The notes beneath the pieces were generated by a model. It was not told the DNA's origin, ran no database searches, and was given only the letters and a program-made list of their open reading frames with translations. DNA of 64,000 nt from Gigantopelta aegis (taxonomy: Eukaryota > Mollusca > Gastropoda > Neomphalida > Peltospiridae): the NCBI RefSeq assembly GCF_016097555.1, contig NC_054713.1, positions 9,297,109-9,361,108 on the forward strand, given 5' to 3'. Position 1 is the first letter of the stretch. The number at the start of each line of letters is the position of its first letter. Shown piece by piece: positions 19,188-31,372 of this stretch. A program made the position numbers and the translations under genes.

Positions 19188-22100
19188 TAGTCCATGGGCC
19201 AGATACCGAAACCCTCCCCCCCCCCCCCCCCCTCCCCAGGGATTTTTGGAGACAAGTATTTTTAGATACCTCATTATACATGAATTTAATATCTGCTTGT
19301 CTGCAGCAAAAATGTTGGTGGATTAAAAAAATATCGCCATTTGAATAGGGGTACCGTTGCACATTTTGTGTCCCAAAAACACTATATGGAAAAATGAAAT
19401 ATAGTGATAAAGTTGTCATCCATATAATTTTTTAACAAATATAAGCCAAAAATGAATGATATTCATCCTATACTAGATGTTAATATTAACAAACCAAATA
19501 ACAATGCAACATGTGATATGAATAATGATATACTCATTGGCAAAAGTCAAGCAATGCCTGAAATGCATTATTTTCTATATTTACACATATTTTGGGCTGC
19601 TTGAACCTTTTATTATTAAAAATTGCATTGTATTTAATATATTGAAGCAACATTATTCAAATATGGTTCAGTATATCTGCCTATACTATACTCAACAAAA
19701 TTAATTAAGGACCAATAGATGTTTTAGCATTTTCCTTTAAATATGGGGGAAAATACAACTTCTTCCATTGAAAGTTGTCAGCATTGTGGCTTAAACTTAA
19801 TGACGTAAATAACAATTTAGAGGGAACACAATGGCAAAAAACATTCTGAACAAATGTGTAACAAATACTTGCTTAATGCTCATTTCAATATTTTTCATAA
19901 GTATGTGAAATACCCAGTGTTTTTTGTGTGTATCACCAGTACAATTTTACTGAAACAATGTGTAGAAGCCATATATATGACCAAAACATGCTAAAATAAT
20001 ATGACAGTAACAAAGAATTATATTATAATATAAGAAAGTTTACTAGCCCTTAATTATTTTTGTTTAGTACACATGTATGTGCATCAGTATTATGAAGATG
20101 TCCCTCTTTACTAAACACCAGTGTTAAAAATTTAAAACATCAGTTTTGTGTACCTACCATAATTTCTTTTGCATTACATGCACAAGTCATCTACCCGGTA
20201 TCTCACAGAAGTTCATCTTATACTAGTCTGTGTTTGTAATATTTTTATATTTGCCTTTATATTTACATTGTGCTCAGGTGTATATAATTAGTTTCTACAT
20301 CAAATATTGTTTAGGAAAGTTTTGACTTCCTTTCATATTCCTCTGTATTTTCATGCAATTAAAATATGTCTGTCATGTTCACAAGTTCTGGTATTCTCCT
20401 TCTTCAAGCTCTGCTCTGGTTCCTCCATCAGTATGTCCATCAGCTCTCACGGTATAATATCACTATTTCATCACTAGTGTTCCTTCTGACATGTCTCAGC
20501 CATATAACCAGTTGGTTGGGGAATAGCATGGACTGCCTGGTATGACTGATACCAAATGACAACTTGGCAATTTGTTCTCTATATGTGCATTCTCAGAGCA
20601 TTCTCAGTGAATACATACATGTAGGGTGAAGAAGGCTGATTTACACTCTACTGTAATTCAATATTATCATCCTTGGTTTGGCAACAAACATTTCCAGAGA
20701 TTTCTCAAGTCATGATGGGTTTTTTTTTTTTTGTTATTCGCACCTGCACTCCCAAACAGAGGGTGTATGAAATGATCTACTTCTTGATATGAATATCAAT
20801 TTTTGCTGAACTTCCATGAGCTAACAACATTTCAAGGAAGTCTTGGTGTTGCCTGAGAATATTCAAAACCACCAGTTTTCCATTCTGCATAAAAGCACTG
20901 TTGGTATCATAGCCAGTAATGGCAAGCACAGCTGGAATTGCTAGTTGGTGTCTTTCCTGCATCCTTAATGATGCTGTGCACATCTATAAGATGCCTCTTG
21001 TTGCCAAGTTGAGTCTATAAAAATATTCGTATCTGGGATGGTAAACTGGCAGCAATGTACAAACATTGAAGTATAATCTTTGTTTCTGCAGCTTCTTGTG
21101 TACTTTACAACACCCTCAGACATGGTTTGCGTTTGAAACATGTACTTTGTCTCACAAATAGAACCCTCTTCCCAAGAAGTTGAGGGCAGAGTTTTCTTTT
21201 TTTCATTTAAAAGGTAATGTCTTCCAGTCTCTTGAGACCATTGTAGGGATTCCTTAGATCAAGTGTGGCTTGGAAGAACCCCTTTCACATGCGAAATTTA
21301 GTGCCAAACCACGAATGCTGTTATTATGCTACTGTGGATTAGTTGCAAACCTTCCATCCAGGAGATATTCCCTGAAAATATGCTGTACCAATAGAGCAAA
21401 TTGCAAGAGAGCAAATTGCCATGGTCTCATTTGGTATTAGTCATATCACAAAGTCCAGGGTATTCCTCAACCACATGGACATGGCTGAGAAATGTCCAAA
21501 GAAATACTGAAGCTGAAGTGGATGGTTTGTGATCTGATGATACAAGAGCTGTTGACATATTGAGGGAGGAACAAGAGCAAAGGCCCAGAGCAAAAATAAG
21601 AAATTACAGATATTGTGAACATGATAGACATTATATTTGAGTCAGATGATAAGACTGAAATAGAAAAGAAAGTCCAAGTGCTAGATATGCCTGATGACTA
21701 TATCTGATGTCAATTATATAAACCTAAGCATAAATTAGTCACAATTTAAATACAAATATGTTTCTAAAAATAGTACAAGCTTCTGTGAGATAGATGAATT
21801 TTAAATGTTTTAACACATATGCCGAGGAAAGGTACTTATAATTGGCTGGTACTAATAACAGAGGGACATCTTCATAAATTTGTGAACATAGTATATAAAC
21901 TCCATATACTGAACCACATTTGAATAATGAAGCCTCAGTATGTTATAGAAAAAGCCGGGTCAATTTGGGTTTTTTAATAGCAAAAGCTTCAGGCAATCCT
22001 AAGTATCTGTATACATAGAAATTAATACATATCTGGCATTGCTTAACTTATTTTGAGAAGTATATAATTATTTATACCTCATATTATATTGTTTTGTAGT

Positions 22101-23132
22101 TGTTATTAACATCTATTTTATAGAATAAAAGGAAGGATGTAGAAATAGAAAATTGTAAACTTCACATACATCATATTTGGGTCACATACAAAGATTGAGA
22201 ATTGGGAATGAAAGTTAGATTTTTATAGTGCTAGATATTTGCCTGATGATAATATCCTACCTATGTAAATGTCAATTACATACACCAAAACACAAGTTAA
22301 GCATAATATAAATAGAACTGCAATTCTAAAATATTACAAAAAGAAACAAAAAACTGGCTATTGTAAGATGAACTGTTGTGAAATAGGTGAATTGTATATG
22401 TAATGCAGACTTACATAGAATGGTATGTAAATTCACTTTTTACGTTTGAAGACTTGTTTTTAATATAAAAATATTCAAAATATCCATGTAAATGGTTTAG
22501 ACAGCATGTAATGCACCATATTTAAATAATGCTGCCTCCAGATATTAAATACAATACAATAATAAAAGTTTCAGAATGTTTTAAGTACGGTATATATATA
22601 TATATATATATACACATGTGCATTACATATATCGGGAACTGTGCAACTTTTGCTGGTGGGTATACCCCCAGTACTATATCCATACAACATATATTACATT
22701 GCTTTGTGGTTTGTTGTTATGAACATGTAATTTAGCATGAATAGAATTCATAATTTGGTCTTAAACCTGTTCAAAATATGTCTGAATGTTAACTTCAACA
22801 TTGCCATGCAGTTTTTTCATATACTGTGTTTGTAATACTCAGGGCATTTCAAATTCATTGACTCACTATACTTAGTCAGATGCCAAAAATGTATTATTTT
22901 TTGGTGGAATACATTCACCAGTAACTCAGCTTTAAAGTAAAAGCAGTGATATAGTCCAGAATTATTTTCAAATATTTTTGAAAATTATGTGGTATATTCA
23001 AATTGATCAGGCACACTCACCAACAGATTGCCTGCAGACAAGCTGATTTGAATATGTCTATGGATAGGCTTCAAATATATACTCATCTTGAAAAATCCCT
23101 ACGGGGGGGGGGACAGGGGGGCCCACGGTCTA
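19188..23132. mobile_element. 3.9-kb long-inverted-repeat (foldback) DNA element
   Basis: The ends are TAGTCCATGGGCC and its inverted near-copy GGCCCACGGTCTA, flanked by TTA at 19185-19187 and 23133-23135. Similarity between arms extends inwards past the C/G tracts (AGGGATTTTT, GCTTGTCTGCAG, GTTGGTG blocks within ~115 bp). It reappears further in: 19650-20240 versus 21780-21950, including ATGAAGATGTCCCTCT, TTCAGTATAT and ATCTCACAGAAG; and about 20400-20540 versus 21470-21600. The arms are therefore over 1 kb long, with a spacer near 20.6-21.4 kb that holds a gene remnant. The TTA duplication fits a PIF/Harbinger-type mechanism, but no transposase was found. Confidence 0.82.
20777..21075 (-). 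pseudogene. Gene remnant with a TGCDT-like motif
   Basis: On the minus strand, QLGNKRHLIDVHSIIKDAG (about 20963-21014) is followed in another frame by LAIPAVLAITGYDTNSAF (about 20869-20922), then KLVVLNILRQHQDF. This resembles uncharacterised invertebrate proteins with an 'LPALHALTGCDTTSAF..GK' signature, related in outline to the helix-hairpin-helix part of XPG/asteroid-type nucleases. That resemblance is from memory. Cys is replaced by Tyr in the motif, there is at least one frameshift, and stops flank it. It lies in the spacer of the foldback element. Confidence 0.5.
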
Positions 23133-23463
23133 TTAACGACGCACACAACACATTTTTTATTTACGGCGTCAGACATATGGTTAAGGACCACACATATATT
23201 GAGGGAGGAAACCCGCTGTCGCCACTTCATGGGCTACTCTTTTCGATTAGCAGCAAGGGATCTTTTATATGCACCATCCCACAGACAGGATAGCACATAC
23301 CACAGCCTTTGATGTACCAGTCGTGGTGCACTGGCTGGAGCGAGAAATAGCCCAATGGGCCCACCGACTGGGATTGATCCCAAACCGACCGCGCATCAAG
23401 CGAGCACTTTACCACTGGGCTACGTCCCGCCCCGAGTTATAAAATAAAGCCAGTTATGTAATC

Positions 23464-23870
23464 TATGAAGGAATGAATGAATGAATGAATCAATCAATCA
23501 ATGGATGAATGAATGAATCAATCAATCAATGGATGAATGAATGAATGAATCAATCAATGGATGAATGAATGAATGAATCAATCAATGGATGAATGAATGA
23601 ATGAATGGATGAATGAATGGATGAATGAATGAATGGATGAATGAATGAATGAATGAATCAGTGGATGAATGAATGAATGAATGAATCAGTGGATGAATGA
23701 ATCAATCAATCAATCAACGAACGAATGCATATTTGATGTCACCCCAGTTCAAAAATACACATCGGCTATTGGTTGCCAAAGGTAAATACATGAATTAACG
23801 AATGAATGAATGAATGAATGAATGAATGAATGAATGAATGAATGAACGGATGAACGAATTAATAAATGAA
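23464..23870. repeat. (GAAT)n microsatellite cluster
   Basis: Two GAAT/GATG/CAAT runs (23464-23730 and 23795-23870) bracket a degraded copy of the GAAT-tailed SINE-like element (23735-23790, CACATCGGCTATTGG). Element tails probably seeded the microsatellite. Confidence 0.88.
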
Positions 23871-24130
23871 TGTTTAACGACATCTGTTATTTAGTGTTAA
23901 ACAAAACTCAGCACATAAATATGATTATTTACATTAAAATATAAATGCATATAATTATGTAAAAACAGCATAAATACAATATGAAAAAAGATAGACTTTT
24001 AAATCCCAGTCAAAAGTCAAATTTGTTTAAAACTTTTTAAAAAAACCTTAATTTCTGCTATTTCGGGAAAGTCTGAAAACTGTTTGTGTGAAATACATGC
24101 ATTCCATGCTGCTAATTATATCCAATATAA
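23871..24130. other. AT-rich, no gene
   Basis: No recognisable coding or mobile-element features. Confidence 0.4.
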
Positions 24131-24282
24131 GTTTGTTTCGTTTAACAGCATCACTTAAGCACAGTCATTTATTAACCATCAGCGATTGGATATAAAACAT
24201 TTGGTCATTTTGACGTATAGTCTTTGACAGGAAACCCGGTACTAATGGAAAAATGTAGCAGGTTTTTTCTTTAGGTTCTAAT
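24131..24282 (-). mobile_element. SINE T1 tail, partial
   Basis: Diverged minus-strand T1 tail (GTTTGTTTCGTTTAACAGC) with part of the body. No head. Confidence 0.75.
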
Positions 24283-24363
24283 AGATCAAATCGATTGCTA
24301 TTGCCGATAATGTTAACGTTTACTAATAAAACTGATATATGCAGCGAACAACACACCCAGGAA

Positions 24364-24756
24364 AAGAAAGAAAGAAAGAAATGTTTTATTTAACAACGCA
24401 CTCAACACATTTTATTTACGGTTATATGGTGTCAGACATATGGTTAAGGACCACACAGATTTTGAGAGGAAACCCGCTGTCGCCACTACATGGGCTACTC
24501 TTCCGATTAGCAGCAAGGGATCTTTTATTTGCGCTTCCCACAGGCAGGATAGCACAAACCATGGCCTTTGTTGAACCAGTTATGGATCACTGGTCGGTGC
24601 ATGTGGTTTACACCTACCCATTGAACCTTGCGGAGCACTCACCCAGGGTTTGGAGTCGGGTATCTGGATTAAAAATCCCATGCCCCGACTGGGATCCGAA
24701 CCCAGTACCTACCAGCCTGTAGACCGATGGCCTACCACGACACCACCGAGGCCGGT
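24364..24756 (-). mobile_element. SINE, head B / tail T2, 12-bp TSD
   Basis: Full-length minus-strand copy from (AAAG)n-TTTTATTTAACAACGC to the head complement ACCGAGGCCGG. CACACCCAGGAA at 24352-24363 and 24757-24768 is the target duplication. A fresh-looking insertion. Confidence 0.93.
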
Positions 24757-24768
24757 CACACCCAGGAA

Positions 24769-25210
24769 GTACAGCAATAAAAAGTGTGGCACCTCACATC
24801 TAATCTACCTGCAAGAAAATGGTGGGTCACATACCATTTAAGAGATTTAATTAATGTTTTAATAATAACCTGGAAATTGCAGTTCCATTTTTGGGGGTAC
24901 CCCGCATCAGTTTCAACCTCTGGTATATACTGCATAACTGTATAACAACTAAAGGTGTATTTATTTATTGTCAGTGGATAATAGTATTTGCACAAATAAT
25001 CAATGTCACACCCACAGCTGCTTTTACTCCGTAAATATTTGTATTCCAGCGTCTGCAGTAATTAATGATAACCATAGACGGTATAAGCTAAAGGTGAAAT
25101 AGAGTGTATTCTTCTAATGTAATGTTGTATAATTAGAGGGATACTCCTTTCGGTGAAGAACTGTTTCCAAAAAGTGTCTAATATATAGGGATAGTTCTCG
25201 CTTATTTCGA
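24769..25210. other. No gene recognised
   Basis: Unique AT-rich sequence without splice-supported open frames. Confidence 0.4.
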
Positions 25211-25520
25211 TGGGCGGGACGCAGCCCAGTGGTAAAGCGGCCGCCTTGATGCGCGGTCGGTCTGGGATCGATCCCCATCGGTGGACCCATCGGGCTAGTT
25301 CTTTTCACAGTCAGTGCACCATGACTGGTATATCAAAGGCCGTGGTATGTGCTATCCTGTCTGTGTGACGGTGCATATAAAAGATCCCTTGCTACTAATG
25401 AAAAAATGTAGCGGGTTTCCTCTCTGTGACTGTCAAAATGACCATATGTTTGACATCCAATAGCCGATGATTAATAAATCAATGTGCTCTAGTGGTGTCG
25501 TTAAACAAAAACAAACTTTA
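25211..25520 (+). mobile_element. SINE, head A / tail T1
   Basis: Head A (GGGCGGGACGCAGCCCAGTG; GGATCGATCCC), body and complete T1 tail ending GTCGTTAAACAAAAACAAAC. Confidence 0.92.
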
Positions 25521-25565
25521 AAAAAACCAACAACTCTTATTTCGATGACTATTAAAGACAGCACT

Positions 25566-25905
25566 GGAGAGGGATGTAGCTAAAGCGGTAGCATGTCCGC
25601 CTGTGAAGCGGTCGGCCATTGGATCGATCCTTCTCAGTAGACCCATTTGCAGTTTGGGCTATTTTCCGTTCCAACCAGTGGTCCACAACTGGTTCATCAA
25701 ACGCCGTGGTATGTGCTGTCCTGTCTATGGGAAAGTGCATATAAAACCCCCTGGCTGCTTATCGGAAAGAATAGCCTATGTGGCGGCAGCGGTTTTCCTC
25801 TGAAGAAATATGTCAGAATGACCATATGTTTGACGTCCAATAGCCGATGATAAGATAAAAATCAATGTGCCCTAGAGGCGTCGTTAAATAAAACAAACTT
25901 TAATT
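25566..25905 (+). mobile_element. SINE with head C / tail T1
   Basis: The head is distinct (GATGTAGCTAAAGCGGTAGC; GGATCGATCCTT) but joins the common body at CCGTTCCAACCAGTGG. The T1 tail ends GTCGTTAAATAAAACAAAC. Confidence 0.85.
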
Positions 25906-26039
25906 TTTACTTTTTATTAAAGACAGCACATATGTGTATGGTAATAATAGATTATCGTCCTATATATAACACATTATATAGGGGCCAATATTTGAAGTGG
26001 GGGGGGGGGGGGGCGAGAAATAAATCTGCCGACCGGTGG

Positions 26040-26215
26040 TTTTATTTCGAAATAGAATCTCCGGGGCCGATTTAATTTCGAAATACAATCGCCGGTCGTC
26101 GATTTTCTAGGAGAACGGATGTCGAGATATTTCGCGATACCGACACAGAGATCCGAACTCAGAACCAGCCTGAATGCCGATGGCTTAACCACTACACCAC
26201 AAAGAACGGTAAATT
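26040..26215 (-). mobile_element. tRNA-like SINE head of another type
   Basis: On the minus strand GTGGTGTAGTGGTTAAGCC and GAGTTCGGATCTC are box A- and box B-like, followed by sequence unlike the other SINEs in the window. A poly(G) tract lies just left at about 26000-26013. Confidence 0.55.
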
Positions 26216-26565
26216 TAAAACTACGCTCATGAAAAACACAACAACATGTTTTCTTTCTCATTTATTTATTCTAAAACAAAATACAAATCGCATTACAGTT
26301 TAGTATCTCTATTGTTTTATGTACAACTTAGTAGAAAAATAAACATATTATCAGTATACACAACATCATATTCGTATATAAATATTTTATACTGTGTATA
26401 AAATACATTAACAATGTACAAAATATCATATTAATATATAAATTTATCATCAATTAAAGGCTTTTGTAGGCGATATCGCTGGCATATAACCATTCCCACA
26501 GCTAATATACCTTACAATTTTGGCAATTGTAAATTCTTATTAGAGCTCCCCTACTTTTTTGAAGA

Positions 26566-26632
<67 letters not shown>

Positions 26633-27895
26633 GAAGTATATATAATATCTTACATTTTACGTCACATACTTTAAGAATGTGATAATTTGCAAATTAGATA
26701 TATATTAATACATTTAAGCAAACATACTACGGTTACACTCCATAACTGACGTATGCATTCATTATCATCAAAGAAAAAACATTTCAATAGCAACTTTACA
26801 CTGAAAGCTGTCCAACGTCAGAAAACAGAAAACGTTAAGGGGAAATGATACTATTCGGTCAAAATTTAAACGTCATTACACTTTCTTGAAATGTTCACAT
26901 ATTATAAAGATATCCTTATATTACTGCAATGTCAACAAAACATCATAGTTCACAGGACAAAATTTTGATCCACGGGCCATAAAGTGAATAAGTGTACGAA
27001 TCACTATAAAGTTTCTCTTTTTCCGTGTGTAGTCGAATTAATGATGTTTTATATCCATTAACAATATTTAATTTAAACGTTTCTGTAATGCAACAAAGAC
27101 AACATTAGTGTGTTGCTTGAACCTATATCCAGTAGACACACAAGTACCTATGTTCACTACTAAAACAGAGTTGTAAATACATGGGAACTAAAGGAAAAAG
27201 TGGATTTTTAAAACATTTACTTTACAATTGTATACAGGATCTAAAAGTCATTACACGTTTATAATTTTTGCACATAGTAATGCTGGGCGAGTAAATCAAT
27301 ACGACATAATAAAAATGTAATGTTACCGATTAACCTTTTTTACAGTCAGTGATTGAAATACCCCATACATAGATAGAAATTCATTAAAATTCCACCATAA
27401 ATCATTTATGCACTTTTATTTACAAAAACAGCTTCATTGGAGTGATCAAAGATGTTCTTAAAAACACAAACAGTACAAATAACATTATTTTCCAGCTAAA
27501 TTCAGTTATGTATGTAGGTGGGACAGGGGTCAGGGTGCAGGATTGTATGTATATGTGTAGGGGGGTGGTGGGTGGTGGGTGGGGGCATCATTATTATCAG
27601 ATATCTGTATGTACTGATACTAATATCATAAAATGACCTGCTTATCAAACGTGACTAACATGGAAGTACACTACAGTATCCTTAAATCATACAATTTGTT
27701 ATATAATTTTATTTAATTCCACATACCATCATCTCTTTTTGCAAAAACTGTCTTCTTTTTCCCCCTTACGTTTACATAAACAAAAATTATATATCAAAAA
27801 CATGTTTTGAAAACTAAAAGCAGACTATGGCTATAGCCTATGTAGGAGGACAGTATTTTGTTACGTCACTGTGTATGTTGAAATAATAATATATT
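26216..27895. other. Long AT-rich unique stretch, no coding exon seen
   Basis: Contains an (AT)n microsatellite at 26566-26624 and many short A/T runs. On the minus strand AATAAATAAATGAG near 26260 could be a poly(A) signal, so this may be a 3' UTR or an intron. No open frame with protein-like composition was found. Confidence 0.35.
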
Positions 27896-28435
27896 TATCC
27901 TGCAACCAAAGTTTCTATTGACAGAATATGCTGACGGGTATCCTGCTACTAGCAGGTTCGTATCTTAGTACCGGCACACTCGACCTGCTACTAGCGGGGT
28001 CGTATCTTAGTACCGGCACACTCGACCTGCTACTAGCGGGTTCGTATCTTAGTACCGGCACACTCGACCTGCTACTAACGGGTTCGTATCTTAGTACCGG
28101 CACACTCGAACTGCTACTAGCGGGTTCGTATCTTAGTACCGGCACACTCGAACTGCTACTAGCGGGTTCGTATCTTAGTACCGGCACACTCGAACTGCTA
28201 CTAGCGGGGTCGTATCTTAGTACCGACACACTCGACCTGCTACTAGCAGGTTCGTATCTTAGTACCGACACACTCGAACTGCTACTAGCGGGGTCGTATC
28301 TTAGTACCGGCACACTCGAACTGCTACTAGCAGGTTCGTATCTTAGTACCGACACACTCGAACTGCTACTAGCGGGGTCGTATCTTAGTACCGACACACT
28401 CGAACTGCTACTAGCAAGGATTTGACGTTTGACTG
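27896..28435. repeat. 42-bp minisatellite inside a dispersed element
   Basis: About 11 copies of a 42-bp unit (CTGCTACTAGCGGGTTCGTA ... CCGGCACACTCGAA) with few variants (GGG/GGT, CGG/CGA, GAA/GAC). 42 is a multiple of 3, so both strands stay open (plus-strand repeat LLLAGSYLSTGTLE). The flank TTTATCCTGCAACCAAAGTTTC matches a dispersed element at 45195-45300. That element contains the palindrome CCTGCTACTAGCAGG, from which the array seems to have expanded. Confidence 0.88.
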
Positions 28436-28582
28436 GTAGTCTTGATACGAGATAACTCTGTTTTATCAATTTAACTACAGAAAAAACAAGAAAATAATCG
28501 GAGTTATCTCATTAAAGCAAGACTATACCAGTCCATAAAACCGAAATGGCGTCCATAACGTTGCAAGCGTCGCTTTCTTACT

Positions 28583-29031
28583 GGTTGCACTAAACCAAAT
28601 AATTTCCGGCTGGGTCGAAGTTCGAGGTGCGCGGAACATTTGATAGAGAAGTTAACACCACAAGTCCTGTGATTGGTTATAAATGTGAGTGTGTTGGTTG
28701 TAAAAAAAATTAGTTTCATCTGGGCTAAAAATTAATGCAATTTTATTTCATGTAGTACCACCGTGTCAAGTAGCCTTTTGCTTGGAACATGTATGGGGTA
28801 CCTGTAAAAAAAAGTACTAAAATTTTGTGCGAAACTAGGGGTGTTGCAGAAACATCTGGTTATACCGAAAATGAGCCATGAAAGTACCATTTTCTGCAGT
28901 TAATACTTTGAGGTAGGGGTTGTAGTACTGATATTTATGGGTCACAGTTTGGTTGATATATTGCATATAGTGTTTTTAAACACAAACGTTAACATGGTCG
29001 CCTATGGGATTTGAATTGGTATAGTCCAACC
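28583..29031 (+). mobile_element. MITE family 'GTTGSACTAWACC', copy 3 (most complete)
   Basis: Left end GTTGCACTAAACCAAATAA and inverted right end GTTGGACTATACCAAT. The interior is nearly identical to the 10.8-kb copy and non-coding. Confidence 0.82.
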
Positions 29032-29411
29032 TACTATGGTATGTATTACAGTTTTATTTATTTCTAAACCGAATATATATTTTTATTGCGCACAAAAAGT
29101 GTCCTGTTTTGTTATTTCCAAAACACTTTTACTTTCCTTCTTACGTCAAACAAAACTGAAATTATTAACAAAAAACATTTCTATAAAAGGATGGGAAGAC
29201 TATAGAACACTAATATTTTAGCATCCCACAACCACCCCATCCCACCCCGATACATAATGGAAACGTGGAACAAATAATAATAATTTTAAAAATACGGATT
29301 GTTTTTGCAATATTCTGTCGTTTCCCCCCCCCCCCCCCCCCCCCATTCTAGAATGTGATGCCCTAGGCCTGGGCCTTATCGGCCTGTGTACCAATACGGC
29401 TCTACCTTCAG

Positions 29412-29574
29412 TGAAACTAAATTTGCGGGAAAAAAAGTAAAATCACAGAATAAGTTTATTCCCAATCATCAACATGTTTTCAACATAATTCTTCACAAGG
29501 ATGTTCATGTCAACAATGATCAAATTGTACCAACACCTGGCGGATGTCAACGAACTTCTGGCTTAGAAGTTTAG
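29412..29574 (+). CDS. Candidate terminal exon, unknown protein
   Basis: After CGGCTCTACCTTCAG (plausible 3' splice site) an open segment of 1 nt plus 54 codons ends in TAG. It includes KFIPNHQHVFNIILHKDVHV and ends GGCQRTSGLEV. The composition looks protein-like, but no family is recognised and no partner exon was found. A poly(C) tract of 19 lies just upstream (29326-29344). Low confidence. Confidence 0.28.
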
Positions 29575-30231
29575 GCTGCAACGTTCAGTATATTTTAATA
29601 TTTATTAACTCAAATATATTTTTCAGTTTATATATTTTACAGTGATGTTTCAAGCGTCGATTACTGTTATCTGTTTTTTTAAAAAGAACCTTCTAAGCTG
29701 TTTTCAGAATAGCCATTATATTTAAAATGGCGACGGGATAATGAATGAATGAATGTTTAACGACACCACAACACAAACAAAATACATCGGCTATGACGTG
29801 CCAAACTAAAGTAAATGCAAAATGAAGTGAATGAATAAATGGATGTTTAAGGACACCCCAGCACGAAAAAACCCCAAAACAATTAAGTGATGATCAACAT
29901 CGATATAAAAATTCAATCGAACGACGGAATACGTCATGTACCATAAAACACTTATTGTTCCTAGATAACATGAATTTTAAAACATCTTTTTGACCAATTT
30001 AGTGGGAAGAAAAACAGCCAGATTTAGACAAGTTATTTTCCTTAATTTTTTTTAATACTGTTTTTGTTGTTAAAAACATTTCTTTCTTTTTTTCTCTCTG
30101 TTTGTTTTTCTCTTTTTTGACGGATATGTTTGACGCTAAAAACAAATCAGTAAAAATTAATATGATGTCGAAAAAAAACTAGACGATTAAATGTAATGTC
30201 TGTACCAAAAGATATCATGTCATATTTGTTT
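29575..30231. other. AT-rich; degraded GAAT-tailed repeat
   Basis: 29744-29925 holds two degraded tails of the GAAT SINE-like family (GAATGTTTAACGACACC; GATGTTTAAGGACACCCC). The rest is unassigned. Confidence 0.5.
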
Positions 30232-30341
30232 CTAAAAATAACCATTTTCCACCGAAAGCATACAATCCAAATACTTCTTGTAAATGATGCCTAACAATCC
30301 ATCAGCTGAAAGCAGACGTATGATGTGCTTCGCAGATTTGC
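30232..30341 (-). CDS. Exon 2 of a small secreted-protein gene
   Basis: The minus-strand 3' splice site is excellent (TTTTTTATATTTTACAG|G). The exon contributes 2 nt that complete a Gly codon from exon 1, then 35 codons and [20 protein letters not shown], then [18 protein letters not shown]. Joined to exon 1 the product is 78 aa. A further intron after VENG cannot be excluded, and no AATAAA is obvious downstream. Family not recognised. Confidence 0.5.
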
Positions 30342-30834
<493 letters not shown>

Positions 30835-30961
30835 CTGTAGATTTGGCCAAGAGTCCCAAAAGTGTCACTGGATTTGTACCACAGATGTGGGCCTCAGTGA
30901 CGTGGTAACAGCAGACGTGCGTAAGGTACAATACGAGTAGCAGACGACATCCGGGCATCAT
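30835..30961 (-). CDS. Exon 1 of a small secreted-protein gene (signal peptide)
   Basis: ATG at 30961 in an adequate context (AGAATGA) opens 42 codons plus one nucleotide, ending at CTACAG|GTAAAA. The N-terminus MMPGCRLLLVLYLTHVCC is a typical signal peptide, with probable cleavage near YHVTEA. The mature part starts AHICGTNPVTLLGLLAKST. Splice phase (one nucleotide carried over) matches exon 2 exactly. Predicted mature product is about 54 aa, leucine-rich, with few cysteines. It may be a small secreted helical protein. I recognise no family and propose no function. Confidence 0.55.
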
Positions 30962-30985
30962 TCTGTTTTATCGTCTGCAACATAA

Positions 30986-31372
30986 CAAAAGAAATGTTTT
31001 GTTTAACGGCATCTCATGTCGTTTTAAACAAAGACAAATTGAAAGAGACAAAGACACACAGTTAAACTACACTACTAGAGCATATTGCTGTATTAATAAT
31101 CGGCTATTGGATTTCAAACATTTGATAATTCTGACATATATGTATATATATATATCTCTCTCTCTCTCTCTCTCTCTCTCAGAGAGAGGAAACCCACATT
31201 TTCCCATTAATAGCAAGACACTTTTATTCCCAGCATCCCACAGACAGGATAGCACATACCAAGGCCTCTGATACAGAGTCATGGTGCACTAGCTGCGACA
31301 AAAAATAGACAAGGTTCTACCCTAGACCGACCGCGCATCAGGCGAGCGCTTTACCACTGGGCAACGTCACGC
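30986..31372 (-). mobile_element. SINE, tail T1 / head A, with (CT)n and (AT)n inside
   Basis: Tail scraps at 30986-31050, then tail, body and head to 31372. A TATATA-(CT)n microsatellite (31143-31181) replaces part of the tail. The head end reads as the complement of CCCAGTGGTAAAGCGC. Confidence 0.82.

Larger units (their letters stand above)
19162..23433 (-). mobile_element. SINE (head A / tail T2) split by a 3.9-kb element, 12-bp TSD
   Basis: The tail end is 19162-19187 and the rest of the tail, body and head are 23136-23433. GAGTTATAAAAT at 19150-19161 and 23434-23445 duplicates the SINE target. Removing 19188-23132 plus one TTA restores an ordinary minus-strand SINE. Confidence 0.93.

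Noticed and set aside
27915..28469. 184-codon minus-strand and 165-codon plus-strand ORFs as genes
   Set aside because: Both are frames of the same 42-bp minisatellite, whose length is divisible by three.
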